This document shows positions 55,790 to 64,000 of a stretch of 64,000 nt of DNA, in pieces. Made by a program: the position numbers and the translations under genes. Within the stretch, counting starts at the first letter, position 1. Every line of letters starts with the position of its first letter. This stretch comes from Actinomycetes bacterium (GTDB taxonomy: Bacteria; Actinomycetota; Thermoleophilia; BMS3ABIN01). The stretch covers positions 1 to 64,000 of the forward strand of contig JAJYLW010000001.1 of the NCBI GenBank assembly GCA_021787475.1. Direction: 5' to 3'. Below the pieces are notes generated by a model that was not told where the DNA came from, searched no databases, and was given only the letters and a program-made list of their open reading frames with translations.

Positions 55790-56248
55790 CTATTTAAGCG
55801 AAAAGGCGGAAAACCTGATCGATTGATCTGTATTGAGAAGATTGATGGTAATCACGTCGTGCACATAAGGCTGCAAAAGCGAAAACTTAATTTGCAACTG
55901 CACTGATTGGTCATCGTTCACCGCCACGCTTTGTGGATCAAACTCCCGGCTGATGCCGTTTTCCGTGATGACTTCCTGATACTGGTAAACCCGCTTTTCG
56001 CCCTCATGGTTGACGATAGTAAAATTCACCGTATATTGGCTGTTGACGTTTGGCGTTTTTGGCAAGGAATTATAATCGGTGAAATAGAGCTCCGTGATTT
56101 TCTCTCTCTGCCTGGTGACAAAAGGGTGCACCTGCCGCCAGACCCAATCGCGGTTGGCGTTCACGAAATAAGCGGAAACTATCAGACCGAATGCGAGGCT
56201 TGACCATATGGTCAATCGGAGGGCGCGACCGGGAAGGTTAATGAACAT
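55790..56248 (-). CDS. Single-TM extracytoplasmic protein, DUF1616-like
   Basis: 152 aa; N-terminal TM; KITELYFTDYNSLPKTPNVNSQYTVNFTIVNHEGEKRVYQYQEVI. Confidence 0.55.
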   Translation of the reverse strand: MFINLPGRALRLTIWSSLAFGLIVSAYFVNANRDWVWRQVHPFVTRQREKITELYFTDYNSLPKTPNVNSQYTVNFTIVNHEGEKRVYQYQEVITENGISREFDPQSVAVNDDQSVQLQIKFSLLQPYVHDVITINLLNTDQSIRFSAFSLK

Positions 56249-56330
56249 TAGTCACTCTTAATACTGAGAAGTATAAAAAAGCGGCGGCCGCCTTGCAGCG
56301 GACGAAGAGCTCTTCTTCAAAATCCTGCGT

Positions 56331-57641
56331 TCATGAGGCCAGTATACTCTTGTATCCGGCTAGGGTTTCAGCTGCGGCCTGCTTCCAGGAAAAGGTGCTT
56401 GCTCTTTTTCGCGAAAGGCCGGCGTATTCTTCCACCCTTGCCGGGTTAACGATGAATTCATTTATGGCCGCCGCCAGTCCGTCTGGATTGTTGCTCTTCA
56501 GGATGACGGCGCTGCCAGCCGCCACTTCTTCCGGTCCTCCGCCTTTCACCGCAATCACAGGCAGACCCGACGCCATCGCTTCCACAATAACGTTGCCAAA
56601 CGGCTCGTAAGAGGCGGCATGAACATAAAGATCTGCAGCGTCATAGTATTTCTTGACTTGCTCGGCGGGCATCCAGTCAAGCATCATCACGGCCTCGGCC
56701 AGGCTATTGGCGGCCACAAATTTGCGCAACTGTTTTTCATAGCTAATCGCCTCGCTGAAACCGCTGCCAATCAGCACCAACTGAGCCTGGGGATGCCGGC
56801 GATGCACTTGCCGGAATGCCCTTAGCAGCTCAAGCGTCCCTTTCCTGGGAACATATCTGCCCACATTTAAAATTACATATTTGGGCGCGGGAACGCCAAT
56901 TCCTGCCCTGACCCTGCCTTTCTCACCAGCGGCCTCAAGCCACGCATGGTTCAATCCGTTATTTATCGAGACCACCCGGGCATGTTCATACCCGCTGATA
57001 ATGCTTTTTTTCATGAATTCGGAAGTTGTCATGACCAAATCGGCGCGGTTAATCATGAATCTATCCATCAGGGCGGCGGTCGGGAAAACAATATGCCTGT
57101 AAAGAAATCTGCCCCCCTGGGCTTTGTATAGGGAATGGATCTTGACCACCGTCGGCGACTTCTTGAAAACAAGACAGAGCAAGCCAAAAGGCGCACACAG
57201 GTGGACGACATCAGCCCCCAGGGAGCGGTTCAGCCACCAGGCTTTCAAATTGAAGACGATGTGGTTCAAAGGAAAGAGACGCGGAATCTTGACCCGGTAG
57301 ACAGTCAGGCCGCCATCGCGCTCACAGCCGGGGTTATGCCTTGAGGTCCGCGCGGCAACTACGGTAACGGCGCAAAGCGGCTTTAGCTCCTCAACCAGTT
57401 CCCGGTAATGAACGCCGAGTCCTCCCTGTACGAAAGGAGGATACTCGGCGCTGATGATGGTAACGCGCAATTTGCCCGACGGATCCCGATGATGCTTATT
57501 TGATACTTCCGAGATATCCATTAGTGACATATGCGATGTCCTCATGATTACTAATATATGAGAGGACGCTGTCCAGCCTGCCCCAATCGTTGTTTTGATC
57601 CACTTCCCAGGAATGACCCCAAAGATGATAAATACCACCAC
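56331..57641 (-). CDS. GT4 glycosyltransferase (N-terminus uncertain)
   Basis: LRVTIISAEYPPFVQGGLGVHYRELVEEL; YEPFGNVIVEAMASGLPVIAVKGGGPEEV. Confidence 0.92.
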   Translation of the reverse strand: MVVFIIFGVIPGKWIKTTIGAGWTASSHILVIMRTSHMSLMDISEVSNKHHRDPSGKLRVTIISAEYPPFVQGGLGVHYRELVEELKPLCAVTVVAARTSRHNPGCERDGGLTVYRVKIPRLFPLNHIVFNLKAWWLNRSLGADVVHLCAPFGLLCLVFKKSPTVVKIHSLYKAQGGRFLYRHIVFPTAALMDRFMINRADLVMTTSEFMKKSIISGYEHARVVSINNGLNHAWLEAAGEKGRVRAGIGVPAPKYVILNVGRYVPRKGTLELLRAFRQVHRRHPQAQLVLIGSGFSEAISYEKQLRKFVAANSLAEAVMMLDWMPAEQVKKYYDAADLYVHAASYEPFGNVIVEAMASGLPVIAVKGGGPEEVAAGSAVILKSNNPDGLAAAINEFIVNPARVEEYAGLSRKRASTFSWKQAAAETLAGYKSILAS

Positions 57642-58218
57642 TTTTCAAACATTTATCAAAAAGGGTTTTGGCCAGTCTGGACCAGTCAAGGCACTGCCAG
57701 CCCCTGACGGGATTATAACCGGCGGCCCGCAGAAGGTTGAACGCCTTGCGGTTGTTATAGTGATGCGACAAGCAGTGGACCGTAGTGCCGGCGCTGAGCC
57801 GGTCGGTGACATGGCAGCTGAATTGCTCCACCGTACGCGCATAACTGAAGCCGAGACCATCCAGCACTCGCGGCGTCTCTCCATTGTAAGCTCCGTAGGG
57901 ATAAGCAAACGCGGTGATCTTCTTGCCTGTGATTCCCTCAAGGACCTCCCGGCCAGAGGTAATTTCGGCCTCAGCGTCGGCGACGGTCAGACGGCTCAGG
58001 TCAGGGTGGGTGCGCGTATGGCCACCGATTTCGAAGTTGCCGGCCAGCTCGGCGACGTCCCTTTCCGGGAGCCGGTCTTCAGCCCTCAACTCCCGGTTTT
58101 CCGGCGCTACATAAAAAGTGCCCCGGAGATTATACCTCTTGAGCAGCAGCGCGACTTTTAAGTCCTCAATATGCCCGTCGTCCCAGCTGGTTGTAACAAA
58201 TACTTTTTTCCCTATCAA
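57496..58218 (-). CDS. Polysaccharide deacetylase (NodB homology)
   Basis: VFVTTSWDDGHIEDLKVALLLKRYNLRGTFYV...FEIGGHTRTHPDLSRL...FAYPYG. Confidence 0.93.
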   Translation of the reverse strand: MIGKKVFVTTSWDDGHIEDLKVALLLKRYNLRGTFYVAPENRELRAEDRLPERDVAELAGNFEIGGHTRTHPDLSRLTVADAEAEITSGREVLEGITGKKITAFAYPYGAYNGETPRVLDGLGFSYARTVEQFSCHVTDRLSAGTTVHCLSHHYNNRKAFNLLRAAGYNPVRGWQCLDWSRLAKTLFDKCLKSGGIYHLWGHSWEVDQNNDWGRLDSVLSYISNHEDIAYVTNGYLGSIK

Positions 58219-58229
58219 ATTGTTTCTCT

Positions 58230-60275
58230 TCAGACCAGCAACCTGTTATAGTCGGCTGCGGCGCGGTTCCAGTTCATGTCCCCGAACTCGCGCACAAAAG
58301 TGTCTCGCGGCTTCAGCTTGCCGGGGTCGTCGAGCAGGCGGGTTATCTGCCTGGCCAGATGCTTCTCGCAGGCAGCCGACAGGTAACCGTTCTCACCCTC
58401 GATGATCAGATGACGGGCGGCGTTATCTTCGTGGTCGGTGGTAATCACAGGCACGTCGCAGGCGCTGGCTTCGGCCACGATCAGGCCGAAGCCCTCGCGC
58501 ACGCTGGGCAGCACCAGCATCTTGCTGGCCTTGATGAGCCCGTAAAGATCGTGATGGCTGTCAATGAATCCTTGAAGCTGGACATTCTCCCTGAGCTCCA
58601 GCGAATCAACCAGCGACTCCAGAAATGGCTTTTCGGGGCCTTCACCGATGACGACGCACTTGATCTGCGGATAGTGCCGCTTGACCTTGGCTATCGCCCT
58701 GATCAACAGGTCAACGTTTTTATGGTCCAGCAGCCTGCCGGCATATATGACATCGTTGCTTACATCAACCCTGGCTGCAGTTGAAATAGTCTCCAGATCA
58801 ATTCCGGGAAGAACTGTCTGCACCGGCTGGCGCACCCCGGCGGCCAGAAGTCTCCCCGTCGTCTGGCGGGAAATGGAGATAAATACATCCGGCATCTTCA
58901 TCGCAATTTTCTCCACCAGATAACCGATCCTGCCGCTGGCGCCTTCCAGGTAATCCAGCCAGTATTGACGTCCCCAGACTTCATACCAGGTCGCATAAAG
59001 CTTTTTACGCCGTAGCCAGCATACCAACCGCATGCTGAACAACGGAAAAAACGGAATATGATCAACGTTGACGACGTCGAATCTCTTCCAGGCCAGCTTC
59101 AGGCAGGCCAGTGAGAAAAACAGGCCCTGCCGGATGGAACGGTGCTTGCCGGAATACAGGGGGTGATTCCTGCAAATGGCGTGATAGTGAATGCCGTTGA
59201 CCTCGATATTGCGGGCGCCTTGCCACCATTTCATCGTGTAAATATGCACTTCACGGCCGTGACCCGTCAAACGCCTGGAGACCTCGTGCAGCAGTTTTTC
59301 CTTCCCCCCCGTGTGAAACGGCTGCACCGCATCAGAAACGATGGCGACCCGCTTTTTCGTCACTGGACGCCAGAATAACTGGCGGGCGAACATGGTCAAG
59401 ATGCGGCTGCCGTCGCGCAGCGGCCGCAGGCTGGATTCACCGACCCGGCGGGTGTAAGTAATCGGCACAGAATAAATCGCGTAGCCCAGCCGCGACATTT
59501 TAGTGATCATCTCCATTTCAATCGCAAACCCTGAACTCTTCAGGTGTGGCCGCAGGTGCTTGATAACGTCGTAGCGCCAGGCGAAGTAGCCGCTGAGCGT
59601 ATCCGTGATATTAACCTTGTAAACATGCCTGACGAGAAAAGAAAAGAACCAGTTGCCAAGACGATGAACAAATTTCATCGAGTTTTTTCCCATCCGGCCC
59701 GCCAGGCGCGAACCGATCACCACATCGCAGAATCCATTTTCCAGCGGCTCGATCAGGCGGAAGATCTCGTCGGTCTTGTATGTATCGTCTCCGTCGATCA
59801 TTACGACAAAATCGCAGTCATCATCAACCGCAAACATGGCGGCTTGCATTGCTTGACCTTTTCCTCGTTTTGCCTCATGGAATACGCGGGCGCCGTGTTT
59901 ATGCGCAACTTCTTCAGTTCCATCATTTGAGCCATTGTCAATAACAATAACCTCAACCGAATATCCGGCAAGCCTGAGCTTTTCAGTGGGAATGCCATCA
60001 ATTACAGCGCCAATTGTGCGCACTTCATTGAGGCACGGAATTACCACTGCAATTTTTTTTGTGGCGGAAGGAGTTGGCTTACTCTGTGTGCGCGTTTCGC
60101 AGAAGCCAGAAATAACCGAACCTGAAGATTCTCGCCCACAAGCCCCTGCATTCCAGGCGCCTGGGAATGTCGTTCTCGTATTTCCTTCCCGTGGAATTAC
60201 AGTAGTGACATTACTCTGCTCGCTGCCGTCAATACCGTCGGTAATTTTTGTGCTCAAAAAGCCCCCTGGGGTCAA
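58230..60275 (-). CDS. GT2-GT4 fusion glycosyltransferase
   Basis: N-half DPM1-like (IAVVIPCLNEVRTIGAVIDGIP...MIDGDDTYKTDEIF); C-half GT4 (RVAIVSDAVQPFHTGGKEKLLHEVSRRL...SVREGFGLIVAEASACDVPVITTDHEDN) in one 681-aa frame. Confidence 0.88.
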   Translation of the reverse strand: MTPGGFLSTKITDGIDGSEQSNVTTVIPREGNTRTTFPGAWNAGACGRESSGSVISGFCETRTQSKPTPSATKKIAVVIPCLNEVRTIGAVIDGIPTEKLRLAGYSVEVIVIDNGSNDGTEEVAHKHGARVFHEAKRGKGQAMQAAMFAVDDDCDFVVMIDGDDTYKTDEIFRLIEPLENGFCDVVIGSRLAGRMGKNSMKFVHRLGNWFFSFLVRHVYKVNITDTLSGYFAWRYDVIKHLRPHLKSSGFAIEMEMITKMSRLGYAIYSVPITYTRRVGESSLRPLRDGSRILTMFARQLFWRPVTKKRVAIVSDAVQPFHTGGKEKLLHEVSRRLTGHGREVHIYTMKWWQGARNIEVNGIHYHAICRNHPLYSGKHRSIRQGLFFSLACLKLAWKRFDVVNVDHIPFFPLFSMRLVCWLRRKKLYATWYEVWGRQYWLDYLEGASGRIGYLVEKIAMKMPDVFISISRQTTGRLLAAGVRQPVQTVLPGIDLETISTAARVDVSNDVIYAGRLLDHKNVDLLIRAIAKVKRHYPQIKCVVIGEGPEKPFLESLVDSLELRENVQLQGFIDSHHDLYGLIKASKMLVLPSVREGFGLIVAEASACDVPVITTDHEDNAARHLIIEGENGYLSAACEKHLARQITRLLDDPGKLKPRDTFVREFGDMNWNRAAADYNRLLV

Positions 60276-60759
60276 GCTTTTAGATATTTTTCCGATATTA
60301 AAAAGTTACCCGCTCGCGAAGGGAACAAACCCCTCGTGAATAAAATCGTTTTTTCTAACTTTGGAGACAAATTTATAACTAAATATCATGTCCAAAAGAA
60401 ACATTAATAAAATTATATTTGTCAGGTTTTTTAATTGTACTCCTTAGCCCCGATTTGTCAACCGTTGTCCACAGATTTAGTTTTTGCTGTGAAGTGAAGC
60501 GGCGCGTCCGGGCAGGGGCAAAACGTTTTTCGGAAAAACATATCGCTTATGAATCAAAAAAAATTATCGGTCGCGCGTCTATCCGGGAATAAATCCCACA
60601 GTCCTGCGCAGGCTTTCGGCCGATTGCTTAATAACCCCTGGGTGTACTGAAGAAGCAAGAAAGGAGCGACTGTGGTACAATTGCCGCTTGGCATTTGCGC
60701 AAATTGGGCAAATAAAGGATAAGACAAACACAACTAGAAAGATAAAAATCAAAGTGGCA

Positions 60760-61836
60760 ATGACAGAGATTCCAACTGAATTGACTCAAAGCTTGATAAC
60801 AAAGGGTCAGGAACAGGGGTTTCTATCCCTGGATGATATTGCGGATGCCTTGCAGGAGTCGGACCTGACGACGGAGCAGATCGAGGAGATATACTCCCGC
60901 ATTTCCGACCAGGGCATTGACATCGTTGAGCAAGACGAGATTGAGAGGCTTGAGGGCAACATGCTCGAGGAGCCTGAGGGACCGGCATCAGTTGAGCATG
61001 AGCGCCCTACCGCCACGGATGATTCCCTGCGCATGTACCTGCGCGACATCGGCCGCATCTCCCTCCTGTCCGCCGCCGAAGAAGTAGCGCTGGCCAAGCG
61101 GATGGAGCGTGGCGACATGGAAGCCAAGAGCAGGCTGGTGGAAGCCAACCTGCGCCTGGTGGTGAGCATCGCCAAGCGCTACCTGGGCCGCGGCCTCTCT
61201 TTCCTGGACCTGATCCAGGAGGGCAACCTGGGGTTGATCCGCGCGGTGGAGAAATTCGACTACCGGCGAGGCTACAAGTTCTCCACTTATGCCACCTGGT
61301 GGATCCGCCAGGCGGTGACGCGGGCGATTGCCGACCAGGCGCGCACGATCCGAATTCCCGTCCACATGGTCGAGAAGCTGAACCATCTTGTCCGGGCAAA
61401 GCGCCAACTGGTGCAGGACCTGGGCCGGGAGCCGACCCCGGAGGAGATCGCCAGGGTGATGGACACTTCGGTGGAAAAGGTGCAGCACCTGATCAAGATC
61501 TCACAGAGCCCGGTCAGCCTGGAGAAACCGGTCGGCGATGAAGAAGAAGCCGAACTGGGTGACTTTCTCGAAGACGAGGGGACGCCCAGGCCGATGGACG
61601 CCGCCATCAAGGAGATCAAGAAGGATGATCTTAACAAGGTGCTGAACGCGCTGCCGCACCGGGAGCGCAAGATCCTTGAGTTGCGCTACGGCTTAAACGG
61701 CGAGCATCCGCGCACGCTGGAGCAGATCGGACGCCGCTTTGGCGTCACCCGCGAGCGCATCCGCCAGATCGAGGCGAACACGCTGGCGCGGCTGAAAGAG
61801 CTGCAGGAGACGCAGCACCTGCGGGAGAGCGCATAA
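60760..61836 (+). CDS. rpoD: Primary-type RNA polymerase sigma factor (RpoD/SigA family); track ORF from 60688
   Basis: [29 protein letters not shown]...[50 protein letters not shown]...[29 protein letters not shown]. Confidence 0.96.
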   Translation: MTEIPTELTQSLITKGQEQGFLSLDDIADALQESDLTTEQIEEIYSRISDQGIDIVEQDEIERLEGNMLEEPEGPASVEHERPTATDDSLRMYLRDIGRISLLSAAEEVALAKRMERGDMEAKSRLVEANLRLVVSIAKRYLGRGLSFLDLIQEGNLGLIRAVEKFDYRRGYKFSTYATWWIRQAVTRAIADQARTIRIPVHMVEKLNHLVRAKRQLVQDLGREPTPEEIARVMDTSVEKVQHLIKISQSPVSLEKPVGDEEEAELGDFLEDEGTPRPMDAAIKEIKKDDLNKVLNALPHRERKILELRYGLNGEHPRTLEQIGRRFGVTRERIRQIEANTLARLKELQETQHLRESA

Positions 61837-61860
61837 TTCCACTTTTGTCCGGGCTGGCAC

Positions 61861-61896
61861 CGTTATGGACGGCATGCCGTCCCTGCAACGTTTTTT
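61861..61896 (+). terminator. Terminator-like hairpin plus T-tract downstream of rpoD
   Basis: CGTTatGGACGGCATGCCGTCCctgcAACGTTTTTT. Confidence 0.5.
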
Positions 61897-62530
61897 AGGG
61901 TGAGATGGGTGTCAGGCCGGCGTTAGCGCCACTGTTGGCCTGATCGAGAAATTGCTTCGCTTCCTTGCCTTCGTCGCTGTTCGGGTTCAGATTGACAGCC
62001 TTCTGCAGCGGCGCCTTGCATTGATCTGTTCTGCCGGTCTGGAGATAAATATAACCGATATTCAGCCAGGCGCGCTGGTTGTTGGGAGCCTGGGCTGCCG
62101 CCGCCTGAAGCTCCCTTAAGGCTACCTCCGACATGCCCAGTTGCGAGTAGGCGAATCCCAGGTCGATCGTCACATCCACATCACCGGAATTGGCCGCCAG
62201 GTACTTCCGGAACTGGTCAATGGCGTTTTTGAAATTCCTGTTCGCATCATTGACAGTCTGGTTGTTTTGTTCCTGGCTCTGAGCCAGGTCGAGGTACGCC
62301 TCACCAAGATTCTTGACCGAAGCGACATCGCCCGGATTTGTCTTCACCTGGGCCGAATATGTATTAATCCGGTTCTGGGCGTCGTTTATTTGCTGCTGTA
62401 CGCCCGGGTTGACCGGTTGGGTCGGGGTGTTGCCGCTACCGACGCCGACAAGTTTCGGCACCAGGTACGCCAACCCGATGATAACTATGATACCAGGTAT
62501 CAACAGGACCCATTTAATATTATCCTTCAT
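61895..62530 (-). CDS. TPR-repeat membrane-anchored protein
   Basis: N-terminal TM (WVLLIPGIIVIIGLAYLV); tandem TPRs (VTIDLGFAYSQLGMSEVALRELQAA...AWLNIGYIYLQTGRTDQC). Confidence 0.82.
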   Translation of the reverse strand: MKDNIKWVLLIPGIIVIIGLAYLVPKLVGVGSGNTPTQPVNPGVQQQINDAQNRINTYSAQVKTNPGDVASVKNLGEAYLDLAQSQEQNNQTVNDANRNFKNAIDQFRKYLAANSGDVDVTIDLGFAYSQLGMSEVALRELQAAAAQAPNNQRAWLNIGYIYLQTGRTDQCKAPLQKAVNLNPNSDEGKEAKQFLDQANSGANAGLTPISP

Positions 62531-63159
62531 CAGCTTCTCACCAGTTGCCGGATTAATTGCACTTCCTGGAGTTGTGAATCCGTCCAGTCAAGCGGGCCGA
62601 TTATCCGTTTGACCATTGTGCCATTTTTGTCAATGATGAAGCTCTCAGGGTAGCCGGTCGTATGAAACAGGTCGGGCAGCTTTTTGCCTACATCAAGCAA
62701 AATAGGAAATGTCAACCCATACCTGTAAGCGAAAGGGGTAACATCGGTGGCGCCGTGGGCGTCGACGCTGGAGGCAAGGATGACAAACGGCTGGCCCTTG
62801 AGGCTCTCGTACAGCTTTTCCAGGGAAGGCATCTCCTGCTTGCAGGGGTCGCACCAGGTCGCCCAGACGTTGATCAGCACCACCTTGCCGCGGTAACTGG
62901 AAAGGCGGGCAGTACCTCCATTAAGCAGGGGAAGGCTGAAATCAGGAGCGCGGCTGCCTTCCGTGACTGGCGCAGGCACTGTTGACTCATAGTAGAAAAA
63001 AGCGCCGACGGCAATGGCCACAATGGCGACAAAAGCGCCGAGCGCAATGGCGATTTCCGCAAAGGACCAGCCTTCGCCATTTTCCGCGTCCGCAGCCGCA
63101 GAAGAAAGCTCTGTATCTTGTTGACTATCCATTAGCCGGAGGCGGAAAAGAGCAGGCAA
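62530..63159 (-). CDS. TlpA/ResA-like thiol-disulfide oxidoreductase
   Basis: APDFSLPLLNGGTARLSSYRGKVVLINVWATWCDPCKQEMPSLEKLYE; N-terminal TM. Confidence 0.94.
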   Translation of the reverse strand: MPALFRLRLMDSQQDTELSSAAADAENGEGWSFAEIAIALGAFVAIVAIAVGAFFYYESTVPAPVTEGSRAPDFSLPLLNGGTARLSSYRGKVVLINVWATWCDPCKQEMPSLEKLYESLKGQPFVILASSVDAHGATDVTPFAYRYGLTFPILLDVGKKLPDLFHTTGYPESFIIDKNGTMVKRIIGPLDWTDSQLQEVQLIRQLVRS

Positions 63160-63315
63160 GCGCGCTTAATTCTTGAGCATCCTTGCATTGTACTTAAATC
63201 ATACTAGCATCAGGCCGGTCCCGCTTCAACAAGAAGGACAGCGTCGGCACGGCGTGCGCCTCCGGGGGCGCAACTTGGCGCGTCGCCCGGTGCGGGCAGC
63301 AAAGCCCGATCCCTC

Positions 63316-64000
63316 TTACAACGAGACATTGGGCAACCATCCCTGCAGCCACCCGGTCAGCACCTCGATCTGGCCCGTGGCCAAGATAATTCCGAATGCG
63401 ATCAGCAGGGCTCCCGACAAGATCTTGAGGACGCTGAAATGCCGCTTGACCACAGAGAAGGTTCCAATCAATTTTGCAAACAGGAAGCCGGAGAGCACAA
63501 ACGGCAGGCCCATCCCGAGCGCATAGACAAACAGCAGGCTGGCGCCGGCGGCCGGGTCCTGGGTGCCGATTGCCAGCATGTAAATCGATCCCAGCAGCGG
63601 CCCCGTGCAGGGTCCGATGCCGATGGAAAAGACCATTCCCGCCAGGACCACGCCAAACAGGCCCATCGGTCGCCGGAACTGGCGCAGGCGCCGCTCCCGC
63701 TGCAGCCATGCCGGCTGAAAAATTCCCAGGGCAAAGATACCGAATACGATCAGGAACACGCCGGCGAAAATCTCCAGTGGCCGGTGATGTACACCGCTTG
63801 AGCTGATGAACGGCGACAGCGACTGCCCCATGCCGCCGGCGATTGCGCCCTGGAGACTGAAAAGCACGACGAACCCGAGGACGAACGCGGAGCTGGCGAC
63901 TGCCACCTTGCGGGACCTCGCCCCCAGTTCGTCAACGCCCACCCCGGAGACATAGGAAAGATAGCCGGGCAATAGCGGCAGCACGCAGGGGGACAGGAAC
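63316..64000 (-). CDS. CcdA-type cytochrome c biogenesis/thiol transporter (5' end beyond window)
   Basis: FLSPCVLPLLPGYLSYVSGV at the window edge; MGLFGVVLAGMVFSIGIGPCTGPLLGSIYMLA. Confidence 0.93.
   Translation of the reverse strand, partial: FLSPCVLPLLPGYLSYVSGVGVDELGARSRKVAVASSAFVLGFVVLFSLQGAIAGGMGQSLSPFISSSGVHHRPLEIFAGVFLIVFGIFALGIFQPAWLQRERRLRQFRRPMGLFGVVLAGMVFSIGIGPCTGPLLGSIYMLAIGTQDPAAGASLLFVYALGMGLPFVLSGFLFAKLIGTFSVVKRHFSVLKILSGALLIAFGIILATGQIEVLTGWLQGWLPNVSL

Overview
A 64 kb, mostly minus-strand window dominated by envelope or exopolysaccharide (EPS) genes. It carries many GT2, GT4 and GT-C glycosyltransferases, three flippases, an O-antigen ligase-like protein, a UndP-sugar phosphotransferase, an LCP protein, a DegT aminotransferase, an SMR pair, a NodB deacetylase, and two GH39/PslG-like secreted hydrolases. 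Four B12-binding radical SAM proteins are interspersed. Housekeeping genes include rsmI, an RpoD/SigA-type sigma factor, tRNA-Lys(CTT), a ResA/TlpA + CcdA redox pair, a ROK kinase, a DUF362 protein + ferredoxin, a CDF transporter, a Na+/Ca2+ antiporter and an MMPL transporter. The content suggests a deep-branching actinobacterium-like genome, but this is inference only. The items most worth follow-up are: (1) an un-called ~49-codon ORF (45553-45702, -) whose N-half fits the lasso-type RiPP leader motif [Y/F]xxPxLxxxGxxxxxT; (2) a shared C-terminal surface-protein module found in two broken genes, with homology continuing past the stop codon; (3) apparent +1 indels at homopolymers in at least three genes; (4) several dispersed intergenic repeat families, including a ~60-120 bp inverted-repeat element with four copies. 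No CRISPR array, transposase, integrase or rRNA was recognised.
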